Below, piece after piece: positions 1 through 7,977 of a stretch of DNA of 64,000 bases. A program made the position numbers and the translations under genes. The stretch comes from Odoribacter lunatus. Its GTDB lineage: Bacteria > Bacteroidota > Bacteroidia > Bacteroidales > Marinifilaceae. The stretch lies in assembly GCF_943193135.1 (NCBI RefSeq), contig NZ_CALPCZ010000012.1:1-64000 (forward strand), given 5' to 3'. The notes beneath the pieces were generated by a model. The model was not told where the DNA came from. It saw only the letters and a program-made list of their open reading frames with translations, and made no database searches. The number at the start of each line of letters is the position of its first letter. The first letter of the stretch is position 1.

Positions 1-1
1 G

Positions 2-520
2 AGTGCGAAAGGTAGTGGAGGTAGCGGAGGCTGGAACGGTGGAGGTACCGGTGGTGCGGATGAAGGAGACGATTGTGCCGGAGGTGGTGGAGGAGGAACG
101 GATATACGGTTTGGAGGCAAAGCTCTGTCTAATCGGGTTATGGTTGCCGGAGGCGGCGGGGGTGGCTCGGGAGGGGCAGGAAGAGGTGGTGACGGAGGAG
201 GTACCAGCGGAGGATACGGCCAACGCTATTCGACTTCAACGGCAACTTCTCCGGGTACGCAAACTTCCGGCTATGCTTTGGGACAAGGTGGAAGCGGTAC
301 TTATGGTGGTAAATATCTTACAGGAACAGGTGGTGGTGGTGGCGGATATTATGGCGGATATGGAGCAGGAGCAGGTCCTAAAAATGTAAGTGTTTATAAG
401 TATGGAGTTGGTGGCGGGGGTGGCTCCGGATATGTCAATACCGGTATTTTCAGTAATTCCTCCATGTCCAATGGGGTGAGAAGCGGAAACGGTCAAGTTA
501 AGATTACACGGATGAACTAA
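2..520 (+). CDS. Glycine-rich surface-type protein, C-terminal part
   Basis: The reading frame is open from the left window edge, so the N-terminus lies outside. The visible 172 residues are very rich in glycine, with runs such as VAGGGGGGSGG and GTGGGGGGYYGGYGAG, and end in GQVKITRMN. The order GGGGTDIRF, then RVMVAGGGGGG, then a closing QVKI strand is typical of the Gly-rich domain found in bacterial surface and phage-tail-like proteins. This frame is preferred over the overlapping +3 frame because only it gives the low-complexity composition and this ending. A strong hairpin follows the stop. Function is unknown; exposure at the cell surface is inferred from family resemblance. Confidence 0.7.
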   Translation, partial: SAKGSGGSGGWNGGGTGGADEGDDCAGGGGGGTDIRFGGKALSNRVMVAGGGGGGSGGAGRGGDGGGTSGGYGQRYSTSTATSPGTQTSGYALGQGGSGTYGGKYLTGTGGGGGGYYGGYGAGAGPKNVSVYKYGVGGGGGSGYVNTGIFSNSSMSNGVRSGNGQVKITRMN

Positions 521-541
521 AAGTAAAAAACAGGATAATAG

Positions 542-572
542 AGCAGTGGAAAAAAATGGTTTTTCCACTGCT
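542..572 (+). terminator. Rho-independent-type terminator after the glycine-rich gene
   Basis: A 13-bp perfect inverted repeat (AGCAGTGGAAAAA / TTTTTCCACTGCT) with a short loop starts 21 bases after the stop codon and is followed by a T-rich stretch. Confidence 0.7.
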
Positions 573-600
573 TTGTATTTACCGATTTTTTACTCAAAAA

Positions 601-666
601 AAAACGATAGGTTTTTGGCATGAAAATGATAGGTTTTTTATACGAAAACGATAGGTTTTTAAAAAA
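601..666. repeat. Three tandem 22-bp repeats
   Basis: The 16-mer AAAACGATAGGTTTTT occurs at 601-616, with one change (C to T) at 623-638, and again at 645-660. The start-to-start spacing is exactly 22 bp, about two turns of B-DNA. The array lies upstream of the promoter for the GNAT module and downstream of a terminator. It resembles an operator array or the remnant of another gene's control region. Confidence 0.75.
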
Positions 667-728
667 GGCGTATTTATTGGCCGAAAAAAATTCAATAGAT
701 GTACTTAGTTTGATGTTGTCTTGATAGG

Positions 729-760
729 TTTTGAATATTATAAAAAAAGAACTATATTTG
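729..760 (+). promoter_or_regulatory. Bacteroidota-type promoter of the toxin-antitoxin-like module
   Basis: TTTG at 730-733, a 19-bp spacer, and TATATTTG at 753-760 match the Bacteroidota consensus (-33 TTTG, -7 TAnnTTTG). Transcription would begin near 766, about 40 bases before the start codon at 805. Confidence 0.65.
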
Positions 761-804
761 CAATAGAGTAAAGGTATTTTTAGCAACAAGAAAAAGAGTG
801 TAAT

Positions 805-993
805 ATGGCACGACCAATACAAGATACTCCTATTATAAAAGGAGAAGACGCAAAAAGATTTTATGCCAATCTTCGTCGTGCCCTGATAGATAAACAATCT
901 CCCGAGAAAGCAAAAGAAAGACTAAAGCACCAAGAGGAAATGGAAGATATGTATAATAAAATGGTAAAAGCAACCAATGGCGTTTTCTTCTGA
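805..993 (+). CDS. Small antitoxin-like protein paired with a GNAT protein
   Basis: This 62-residue, highly charged, predicted helical protein (start MARPIQDTPIIKGEDAKRF) overlaps the downstream GNAT gene by 17 bases, so the two are translationally coupled. From memory, Bacteroides genomes often carry a small protein with a similar MARPI-TP-L-G-DA start just upstream of a GNAT acetyltransferase. That arrangement is like type II toxin-antitoxin pairs with acetyltransferase toxins (TacT/AtaT class). No ribbon-helix-helix or DUF1778 signature is obvious, so the DNA-binding part, if any, is not recognised. The antitoxin role is inferred from size, order and overlap. Confidence 0.65.
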   Translation: MARPIQDTPIIKGEDAKRFYANLRRALIDKQSPEKAKERLKHQEEMEDMYNKMVKATNGVFF

Positions 994-1516
994 CCTTCTT
1001 CTCAAAGTTAATTCAGGTGAATTTCAATTTAAAAGACTTGCACCTGAAACCGAAATCAAACCATTTAAATGTAATAATCAAGATCTCACCGATTTTTTAA
1101 TTAATGATTCAAAAGTATATCTTAAATATTTAAGATATACTACTTTTATTATCGAAAACAAAGATATTACAATCGCCTATTATAGTCTTGCCAATGACGT
1201 ATTAAGACTTGACCCGAAAGTGGATATTGATTTGGATGATAAAATAAAAATCAGTATTGAAGACAAAGACTATTCATTTCAGGAATATATGTTTTCTCAA
1301 AATTCATTTCCATCTGTAAAAATCGGAAGATTAGCCGTACACGAAGATTTTAGAAATAATGGTTATGGAACTGATATTATTAAATTATTAGTCAGTAGTT
1401 TTAAAAACAAGAACAAGACCGGATGCCAGTTTATTACCGTAGATGCCATAAATTCTCACGAAACATTAAGATTCTATGAGAAAACGGATTTGAATATGTC
1501 ACCATATATGATGTAA
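977..1516 (+). CDS. GNAT-family acetyltransferase, probable toxin partner, 3' frameshifted
   Basis: The 179-residue product has a GNAT fold signature: a beta-strand ending in RLAVHEDF, followed by the acetyl-CoA pyrophosphate-binding loop RNNGYG around residue 125. It lies directly after a small antitoxin-like gene. The natural C-terminus appears lost. After FYEK the frame reads TDLNMSPYMM and stops at 1516, whereas the -1 frame from 1483 reads NGFEYVTIYDVNQ and on to a stop at 1552-1554, exactly the kind of ending expected for this family. Adding one A to the AAAA run at 1481-1484 would restore it. The change could be a true mutation, a slippery-site event or an assembly error. The acetyl-CoA site is intact, but the last strand is altered. 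Confidence 0.7.
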   Translation: MAFSSDLLLKVNSGEFQFKRLAPETEIKPFKCNNQDLTDFLINDSKVYLKYLRYTTFIIENKDITIAYYSLANDVLRLDPKVDIDLDDKIKISIEDKDYSFQEYMFSQNSFPSVKIGRLAVHEDFRNNGYGTDIIKLLVSSFKNKNKTGCQFITVDAINSHETLRFYEKTDLNMSPYMM

Positions 1517-1632
1517 ATCAAGAATCAAGGCAAATGTATAAAATATTAATATAACCTCTCATAAATACTATCTATAGGAAATATATTTTTATATTGTAAG
1601 TTTACGCTTTCAATGATAAGGTGTATAATGAC

Positions 1633-2130
1633 ATGGAAGCGCTCTATTTTTACGAAGGTCCTATCGGAAAATTCGGGTTACAGGAATCAAATGACGTTTT
1701 GACCCGTATATGGGTCGGAACGAATATTTCTTTAATTCCGGAAGATTATGAGTTGCGGGAAACGCCGTTATTACAAGAAGCATACCGACAGCTTGACGCT
1801 TATTTTAAACGGGAGTTACGGCGCTTCGACATTCCCTACCACACGGAGGGAACTCCTTTCCAGCAAAAGGTATGGCAGGCTTTGGCGGATATTCCTTACG
1901 GCACGACGATTACTTACGGGGAACTAGCGCGAAGAGTAGGTAATACGAAGGCTTGTCGCGCGGTAGGTCTGGCCAACGGCCGCAATCCACTTCCTATCCT
2001 CCTCCCCTGTCACCGGGTCATCGGCAGCAACGGGAAATTAACCGGTTACACCGGCGGCCTCCATATCAAAACCACCCTCCTGCAAATAGAAGGGTATGAG
2101 TTGCCGGTACAATCTTTTCGGATGATATAA
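1633..2130 (+). CDS. ogt: Methylated-DNA--[protein]-cysteine S-methyltransferase
   Basis: This is a suicide DNA-repair protein that moves the alkyl group from O6-alkylguanine onto its own cysteine. The C-terminal half carries the acceptor motif PCHRVIG near residue 125 and the preceding winged-helix segment PFQQKVWQALADIPYGTTITYGELA, in which an arginine finger follows as NTKACRAVGLANGRNP. The ATG at 1633 (MEALYFYEG) is chosen; a GTG at 1621 is in frame four codons earlier. The length of 165 residues matches the short Ogt class without an Ada domain. It is followed 38 bases later by a sirtuin gene on the same strand. Confidence 0.93.
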   Translation: MEALYFYEGPIGKFGLQESNDVLTRIWVGTNISLIPEDYELRETPLLQEAYRQLDAYFKRELRRFDIPYHTEGTPFQQKVWQALADIPYGTTITYGELARRVGNTKACRAVGLANGRNPLPILLPCHRVIGSNGKLTGYTGGLHIKTTLLQIEGYELPVQSFRMI

Positions 2131-2168
2131 TATTTCTTACCTTTGTCTGTATTAAAGTGAATATTGCC

Positions 2169-2852
2169 ATGAAATTAGTTGTTTTAACGGGAGCGGGTAT
2201 GAGTGCGGAGAGCGGAATTAAGACTTTCCGCGATAGTGACGGACTTTGGGAGAATTACCGTATTGAAGATGTCTGCACTCCCGAAGCGCTGGAACGAAAT
2301 CCGGAGCTGGTAAATCATTTTTATAATGAAAGACGCAAGCAGTTGTATGATGCACGCCCTAATGCCGGGCACGTGGGGTTGGCCGAGCTGGAACGCTATT
2401 TTGATGTGCAAATTGTTACCCAGAATGTTGATGATTTACACGAACGCGCAGGCAGCAAGAAGGTGTTGCACCTGCACGGGGAATTGAAGAAAGTGAGGAG
2501 CAGCAGGAATCCCGAAGCTATTTACGATTTGGAGGGGTGGGAACTGAAACCGGGTGCCCGTTGTGAGGACGGCTCGTTGTTGCGCCCCCATATTGTTTTT
2601 TTCGGGGAGTCCGTGCCGAATATCGAGCCGGCAACGGAACTGGTTCGTCAGGCAGACATTTTCGTGATTATAGGTACTTCGCTGGCTGTTTACCCTGCCG
2701 CCAGCCTGCTTCATTATGCCCCCGACGGCATTCCGGTTTTCGTTATTGACCCGAATATTCCGCAGGAAGCACGCCGACACGGTTTCCATTTAATCGAGAA
2801 AGGTGCTTCCGAAGGAGTCGCCGAATTGAAGAAACTGCTATTAAATCAATAA
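2169..2852 (+). CDS. cobB: Sir2-family NAD-dependent protein deacylase
   Basis: It removes acyl groups from protein lysines using NAD+. Rossmann-fold residues GAGMSAESGI lie at the N-terminus (about 7-16), QNVDDLHERAG supplies NAD-binding residues, and LHLHGE carries the catalytic histidine near residue 105. LRPHIVFFGE follows. The small domain between HGE and LRPH has a single cysteine instead of the four that bind zinc in classical CobB. A GTG at 2157 is an alternative start, but the ATG at 2169 places the GAG motif at the usual distance. The rlmD gene starts 8 bases after the stop, so co-transcription is likely. Confidence 0.92.
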   Translation: MKLVVLTGAGMSAESGIKTFRDSDGLWENYRIEDVCTPEALERNPELVNHFYNERRKQLYDARPNAGHVGLAELERYFDVQIVTQNVDDLHERAGSKKVLHLHGELKKVRSSRNPEAIYDLEGWELKPGARCEDGSLLRPHIVFFGESVPNIEPATELVRQADIFVIIGTSLAVYPAASLLHYAPDGIPVFVIDPNIPQEARRHGFHLIEKGASEGVAELKKLLLNQ

Positions 2853-2860
2853 TTTTACCC

Positions 2861-4264
2861 ATGGGACGAGGGAAAAAACCGCTGTTAGAAAGTGTCGAGA
2901 TAAAAAAGATTGCGGCAGAGGGCAAGTCTATTGCCTATATTGATGAAAAAATACTGTTCGTACCGAATACTGTTCCCGGCGATGTTGTCGATGTGCAAGT
3001 TACCCGGAAGAGGAAGAGTTTTTTAGAAGGTTTTGTGGTGAAAACACACCGGCTGTCGGAATTACGCGTAACTCCTTTCTGTCCCCATTTCGGGATATGC
3101 GGCGGATGCAAGTGGCAAAATCTGCCGTATGATATGCAGTTGAAGTTTAAGCAACAAGAGATTATCGATAATCTGGAGCGTATCGGAAAAGTGAAGCTGC
3201 AAAATGTCTACCCGATTATCGGCTCCGCCCGGACGACCCATTACCGGAATAAGTTAGAGTTTACTTTCAGCAATAAACGTTTCCTTACGAAAGAGGAAAT
3301 CAGTGAGGGGGGCGATATTGAACGCTCACCTGCTTTGGGATTTCATGTTCCAGGGCTGTTTGACAAAGTCGTGGATATTCAGACCTGTTTCCTGCAAGCC
3401 GCCCCGTCAGATGAAATCCGGAATTTTATCAAAGAGTATGCTTTAAAAAATAAGCTGGCATTTTTCGATATCCGGAATCAGGAAGGTTTTTTAAGGACAT
3501 TGATTATCCGTACTTCTTCAACGGGAGAGATTATGGTTGTCCTCGCTTTCTTCCATGAAGACCGCCAGGCGCGGGAGGCGTTGCTCGATGCTTTATACCG
3601 GCAATTCCCTCAAATTACGTCCCTACTGTATGTTATCAACGAGAAAGCGAATGATACGCTGACCGACCAGGAGATTATCTGTTATAAAGGGAAAGACCAC
3701 ATTTTTGAAGAGATGGAGGGGCTGAAGTTTAAAATCGGCCCCAAATCTTTTTACCAGACGAATTCGGAACAGGCTTACAATCTTTATTCCCGCACAAGAG
3801 AATTAGCCGGATTGACGGGTAAGGAGACTGTATACGATTTGTATACGGGAACGGGTACGATTGCCAATTTTGTGGCAAATAGGGCTGCTAAGGTTGTCGG
3901 TATCGAGTATGTTCCGGAAGCCATTGAAGATGCCAAGGTCAATTCTACCCTGAACGGTATTACGAATACGCTGTTTTATGCGGGGGATATGAAAGATGTG
4001 CTGAACGAGGAGTTTATTGCCCGTCACGGCCATCCCGACGTTATTATCACCGACCCTCCCCGCGCCGGCATGCACCCGGATGTGGTGGCTACTATTCTCA
4101 AAGCCGCCCCGGAGCGCATTGTGTATGTGAGCTGCAATTCCGCTACCCAAGCTCGAGATTTGCATCTGCTGGATGAGCAATATAAAGTTATGGCTGTTCA
4201 AACGGTAGATATGTTTCCACACACACACCATGTGGAAAATATTGTCCTGCTTCATAAAAGATAG
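2861..4264 (+). CDS. rlmD: 23S rRNA (uracil-C5)-methyltransferase RlmD family
   Basis: This is a SAM-dependent enzyme that methylates C5 of a uracil in 23S rRNA (U1939 in E. coli numbering for RlmD). The 467-residue protein has an N-terminal TRAM domain (about 1-60) and an iron-sulfur cluster motif of the form CPHFGICGGCKW near residues 75-86. The C-terminal methyltransferase fold shows LYTGTGTIANFVA (SAM site), ITDPPRAGMH and VYVSCNS, which holds the catalytic cysteine. The family includes RlmC, RlmD and the RumA-like proteins, and the exact target base cannot be proved from sequence. It is convergent with dps, only 14 bases away. Confidence 0.9.
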   Translation: MGRGKKPLLESVEIKKIAAEGKSIAYIDEKILFVPNTVPGDVVDVQVTRKRKSFLEGFVVKTHRLSELRVTPFCPHFGICGGCKWQNLPYDMQLKFKQQEIIDNLERIGKVKLQNVYPIIGSARTTHYRNKLEFTFSNKRFLTKEEISEGGDIERSPALGFHVPGLFDKVVDIQTCFLQAAPSDEIRNFIKEYALKNKLAFFDIRNQEGFLRTLIIRTSSTGEIMVVLAFFHEDRQAREALLDALYRQFPQITSLLYVINEKANDTLTDQEIICYKGKDHIFEEMEGLKFKIGPKSFYQTNSEQAYNLYSRTRELAGLTGKETVYDLYTGTGTIANFVANRAAKVVGIEYVPEAIEDAKVNSTLNGITNTLFYAGDMKDVLNEEFIARHGHPDVIITDPPRAGMHPDVVATILKAAPERIVYVSCNSATQARDLHLLDEQYKVMAVQTVDMFPHTHHVENIVLLHKR

Positions 4265-4278
4265 CAGGACAACTGTTT

Positions 4279-4767
4279 TTATTTTTCAAGGTAAGCCCGA
4301 ATCATCCACGCGGTTTTCTCTTTTCTTTCTATCATATCTTCGAGAAAATTCGTGGTTCCGGCATCGTCGGTTTCCTCTTCGTTTTCGAGCTGTTCAATGT
4401 CTTTCCGGATTTCCCGAATCAATGTGTCATTGTCTTCGCTCAATATGGCCAACATGTCTTTTGCCGATGGCAAGGGTTTAGAATCGCAATGCTCTTTTAT
4501 CCGGTTGTGTTCCAGGTATCCCTGCAAGGAACCGATAGGACGTTCGTCCAGTGAACGGATACGCTCGGCAATGTCATCAATGTCCCGAATCAGTCCGTTA
4601 TAAAGCTCTTCCATGAAAACATGGTAGGAATGGAAACTCACTCCTTTTACGTTCCAATGGTAATTCCATGTTTTTGTCAATAATACAAAATGGTCTGCCA
4701 ACAGGTTGTTCAATACCGTTTTACTGGCTTTCACTCTTTTTTCTTCCAATCCGATATTTGTTGCCAT
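4279..4767 (-). CDS. dps: Dps-family DNA-binding ferritin-like protein
   Basis: Dps proteins form 12-subunit shells that oxidise and store iron and protect DNA during oxidative stress or starvation. This 162-residue protein shows the Dps signature: TKTWNYHWNVKG near residue 35 with the ferroxidase histidine, then ELYNGLIRDIDDIAERI, with the acidic ferroxidase residues. The four-helix bundle is predicted along the full length. No classical lysine-rich DNA-binding tail is obvious, although KRVKASK near the N-terminus is basic. It is transcribed alone, convergent with rlmD and divergent from the AlkD-like gene at 4900. Confidence 0.92.
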   Translation of the reverse strand: MATNIGLEEKRVKASKTVLNNLLADHFVLLTKTWNYHWNVKGVSFHSYHVFMEELYNGLIRDIDDIAERIRSLDERPIGSLQGYLEHNRIKEHCDSKPLPSAKDMLAILSEDNDTLIREIRKDIEQLENEEETDDAGTTNFLEDMIERKEKTAWMIRAYLEK

Positions 4768-4899
4768 AGTTTTTTGTTTAAAGGTTTAACTTTTTCCATG
4801 AAACATAAACGGATAGCGGATTTTTTTGTTGCAAAATAGCAGCTTATTTGTAAATCTCTTATTTTTGTTGGGAAAGAACAGGATAAAGAATTAAAAACT

Positions 4900-5463
4900 A
4901 TGAACCCCGGTATGGATTACGTCGTATTAAGCCAAGAAACGGAAGAGAAAGTGAAGGAAATAAGCCGCCGTATCCACCGATTGCAAAACTGGGGCTCTAT
5001 TGCCAGCCTCCGACATCTGGGAGTCAATGCGCACGGCCAAGTAGGCGCCGGTTATCTGTCGTTAAAAACGTTGGCCGCCGATTATACTCCCGACGAAAGT
5101 TTAGCGGAGGCTTTGTGGATGACCCGGAAACGGGAGGAACAGATGATGGCTTGTTTTTTGTTCCCCCAATCAATAAATAAAGAAAAAATTACCCAATTGA
5201 TGTCGTCCTGTATCAGTACGGAAATTGCCGAATACGTAGGCTCTCTTTGTGTGTCGGAACACCATGAGCTGAAAAATATCTTAAAAACATGGTCGGAATC
5301 TTCCGTTCCGTTTTTACAAATAGCGGCTTTATGCGCGGGAGCACGCCACCTGGTCGTGCATAAAACCGACGCTCTGATTTCGACAGATTTGTTTCAGGAA
5401 ATGACCCATAAAGCGTATCAAGACAAATATGTCCGTCTGGTCGCCGCACGCTATCGCTTATAA
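4900..5463 (+). CDS. DNA alkylation repair (AlkD-like, HEAT-repeat) family protein
   Basis: The 187-residue, all-helical protein resembles the short Bacteroidota relatives of AlkC/AlkD, HEAT-repeat DNA glycosylases that excise 3- and 7-alkyl purines. Visible features are a repeat-like helical layout and the segment YTPDESLAEALWMTRKREEQMMACFLFPQ, which matches the AlkD pattern of a helix followed by an aromatic-rich turn. Family membership is recognised by overall pattern rather than by a catalytic motif, so enzymatic activity is not assured. A TATTTTTG element at 4860-4867 could serve as the -7 box. It stands alone between dps (divergent) and pckA. Confidence 0.65.
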   Translation: MNPGMDYVVLSQETEEKVKEISRRIHRLQNWGSIASLRHLGVNAHGQVGAGYLSLKTLAADYTPDESLAEALWMTRKREEQMMACFLFPQSINKEKITQLMSSCISTEIAEYVGSLCVSEHHELKNILKTWSESSVPFLQIAALCAGARHLVVHKTDALISTDLFQEMTHKAYQDKYVRLVAARYRL

Positions 5464-5531
5464 AACGGATATATTTGCCTTGCGTTAATATTAATAAATG
5501 TTAAAGCAGATTTTTAATAAGAAATGTTTGT

Positions 5532-5539
5532 TACATTTG
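5532..5539 (+). promoter_or_regulatory. Possible -7 element of the pckA promoter
   Basis: TACATTTG fits TAnnTTTG and lies 54 bases before the pckA start. No matching TTTG is seen 19 bases upstream. A second match, TATATTTG, lies at 5470-5477, so the active element is uncertain. Confidence 0.4.
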
Positions 5540-5592
5540 TAAGTGATTACGGAAAAAAAGTATTAATTAATCATTTAATATAGATTGCGAAT

Positions 5593-7200
5593 ATGGCAAA
5601 ATTAGATCTTAGTATTTACGGGATAAAGGATGTGAAAGAAATCGTCCACAATCCTTCTTATGAGGAGCTCTTTAAAGCAGAGACGGATTCGTCATTAACA
5701 GGCTATGAAAAAGGCCAATTGACAGAATTAGGTGCAATAAACGTGATGACCGGTATCTACACGGGACGTTCTCCCAAAGATAAATTCTTTGTAAAGAATG
5801 AAGCAAGCGAGAATACGGTATGGTGGACTTCCGATGAATATAAAAATGACAACAAACCTTGTTCGGAAGAGGCTTGGGCTGATTTGAAAGCTAAAGCCGT
5901 AAAAGAATTGTCCGGCAAAAAGTTGTATGTTGTCGATACTTTCTGCGGAGCCAATGAAGGTACCCGCCTGAAAGTGCGTTTCATCATGGAAGTGGCATGG
6001 CAGGCTCACTTTGTAAAGAATATGTTTATCCGCCCGACGGAAGAGGAATTGGCTAACTACGGCGAGCCGGATTTCGTTTCTTTCAATGCTGCCAAAGCAA
6101 AAGTGGATAACTACAAAGAATTGGGATTGAATTCCGAAACGGCTACCGTTTTCAACCTGAAAACGAAAGAACAGGTTATTTTGAATACTTGGTACGGCGG
6201 TGAAATGAAGAAGGGTATTTTCTCTATTATGAATTACCTGAATCCGTTACGCGGTATCGCTTCCATGCACTGTTCCGCCAATACCGATATGGAAGGAAAG
6301 AATACAGCTATTTTCTTCGGTTTGTCCGGTACGGGTAAAACAACGTTGTCTACCGATCCGAAACGTTTGTTAATCGGTGATGACGAACACGGCTGGGATG
6401 ATGAAGGCGTATTCAACTATGAAGGCGGTTGCTATGCAAAAGTTATCAATCTGGACAAGGACAGCGAACCGGATATTTACAATGCCATCAAGCGCGATGC
6501 TTTGTTGGAGAATGTAACCGTTGACGGAAAGGGAAAAATTGATTTCGCCGATAAGTCTGTAACGGAAAATACCCGTGTTTCTTATCCGATTTACCATATC
6601 AACAATATCGTTAAACCGGTTTCCAAAGGCCCGGCTGCACAGCAGGTTATTTTCCTGTCAGCTGATGCCTTCGGCGTATTGCCTCCGGTATCTATTCTGA
6701 ATGCAGAACAAACGAAATATTACTTCCTGTCCGGATTTACAGCTAAATTGGCCGGAACGGAACGTGGTATTACCGAGCCGACACCTACATTCTCCGCTTG
6801 CTTCGGTGCAGCATTCCTGTCTTTGCATCCGACCAAATATGCAGAGGAATTGGTGAAGAAAATGGAAAAATCAGGCGCTAAGGCTTACCTGGTGAATACC
6901 GGTTGGAACGGAACGGGCAAACGTATCTCTATCAAGGATACACGCGGTATTATCGATGCTATCTTAAACGGTTCTATCGATAAGGCTCCGACGAAAACTA
7001 TTCCTTTTTTCAATTTCGTTGTTCCGACTGCTTTACCGGGTGTTGATCCGGCTATTCTTGATCCCCGCGATACATACGCTAACGCTCAGGAGTGGGAAAC
7101 GAAAGCAAAAGACCTTTCTGACCGTTTCATCAAGAACTTCAAGAAGTTTGAAGGAAACGCTGCCGGTAAAGCTCTTGTGGCTGCAGGACCGAAGTTGTAA
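5593..7200 (+). CDS. pckA: Phosphoenolpyruvate carboxykinase (ATP)
   Basis: It interconverts oxaloacetate and phosphoenolpyruvate using ATP/ADP. In fermenting Bacteroidota it usually runs toward oxaloacetate, fixing CO2 on the route to succinate and propionate. The 535-residue length is normal for the ATP-dependent class. The P-loop [13 protein letters not shown] lies near residue 240, the metal-binding kinase-2 motif [11 protein letters not shown] follows, and the N-terminal substrate loop [10 protein letters not shown] is present near residue 55. The gene has its own promoter region and a strong terminator, so it is monocistronic. Codon use looks like that of a highly expressed gene. Confidence 0.96.
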   Translation: MAKLDLSIYGIKDVKEIVHNPSYEELFKAETDSSLTGYEKGQLTELGAINVMTGIYTGRSPKDKFFVKNEASENTVWWTSDEYKNDNKPCSEEAWADLKAKAVKELSGKKLYVVDTFCGANEGTRLKVRFIMEVAWQAHFVKNMFIRPTEEELANYGEPDFVSFNAAKAKVDNYKELGLNSETATVFNLKTKEQVILNTWYGGEMKKGIFSIMNYLNPLRGIASMHCSANTDMEGKNTAIFFGLSGTGKTTLSTDPKRLLIGDDEHGWDDEGVFNYEGGCYAKVINLDKDSEPDIYNAIKRDALLENVTVDGKGKIDFADKSVTENTRVSYPIYHINNIVKPVSKGPAAQQVIFLSADAFGVLPPVSILNAEQTKYYFLSGFTAKLAGTERGITEPTPTFSACFGAAFLSLHPTKYAEELVKKMEKSGAKAYLVNTGWNGTGKRISIKDTRGIIDAILNGSIDKAPTKTIPFFNFVVPTALPGVDPAILDPRDTYANAQEWETKAKDLSDRFIKNFKKFEGNAAGKALVAAGPKL

Positions 7201-7222
7201 TCTCACATTAATTTACATGATA

Positions 7223-7250
7223 AAAAGCCGCTCTTCACTGAGCGGTTTTT
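7223..7250 (+). terminator. Rho-independent terminator of pckA
   Basis: The stem CCGCTC/GAGCGG, extended by an A-run pairing with a T-run, encloses a 6-base loop and ends in six T. It starts 22 bases after the pckA stop. Confidence 0.85.
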
Positions 7251-7299
7251 TATTCGCCGTTTTTTTCGTAACTTAGCAGCTCAATATAAAAATACGATT

Positions 7300-7977
7300 A
7301 TGTATCCGCAAGACGAATTTAAAAAGTATGCAATAAAACACAAAGGTATCAGCAGTTTGAATCTGCATCGTTTTGAATCGGTTTCTGCCGCATACCTGTC
7401 CCCGACCATTATTGAAGAACGCCAGCTGAATGTGGCTTCAATGGATGTTTTTTCCCGGTTGATGATGGATCGTATTATTTTTCTGGGAGTGCCTATTGAC
7501 GATGATGTAGCCAATATTATCATGGCACAGTTGTTATTCCTCGAGTCTGCCGACCCCGGAAAAGATATTCAGATTTATTTCAACAGTCCGGGTGGCTCGG
7601 TATATGCCGGTTTAGGTATCTATGATACGATGCAATATATTAATTGCGATGTTGCAACGATATGTACAGGCCTGGCAGCTTCCATGAGCGCCGTTTTGCT
7701 TTGTGCCGGTACAGCAGGCAAACGTTCGGCGTTGAGGCATTCCCGTATTATGATACACCAACCGATGGGCGGTGCGCAGGGACAAGCGTCCGATATTGAA
7801 ATTACCGCAAGAGAGATTCAGAAATTGAAGAAGGAACTCTATACCATTATTGCCGACCATTCCGGCAATCCGTTGAAAAAGGTAGAAAAGGATTCCGACC
7901 GGGATTATTGGATGTCAGCGGAGGAAGCAAAAGAGTACGGAATGATTGATACTGTTTTAACCAGAGAAAATAAATAA
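7300..7977 (+). CDS. clpP: ATP-dependent Clp protease proteolytic subunit
   Basis: ClpP is the tetradecameric serine peptidase that degrades proteins fed to it by ClpX or other AAA+ unfoldases. The catalytic serine lies in [14 protein letters not shown] (about residue 130), the histidine in [13 protein letters not shown], and the aspartate follows in the ADHSGN...[10 protein letters not shown] region. At 225 residues it has the longer N-terminus seen in Bacteroidota ClpP. The stop overlaps the clpX start by one base (TAATG), so the two are coupled. The trigger factor gene that often precedes clpP in this phylum is not here; pckA is upstream instead. Confidence 0.96.
   Translation: MYPQDEFKKYAIKHKGISSLNLHRFESVSAAYLSPTIIEERQLNVASMDVFSRLMMDRIIFLGVPIDDDVANIIMAQLLFLESADPGKDIQIYFNSPGGSVYAGLGIYDTMQYINCDVATICTGLAASMSAVLLCAGTAGKRSALRHSRIMIHQPMGGAQGQASDIEITAREIQKLKKELYTIIADHSGNPLKKVEKDSDRDYWMSAEEAKEYGMIDTVLTRENK

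Noticed and set aside
3-389. A 128-codon frame overlapping the glycine-rich gene in the +3 frame
   Set aside because: The +2 frame gives the glycine-rich domain and the QVKI ending. The other frame has no family-like pattern and reflects the GGN codons read out of phase.
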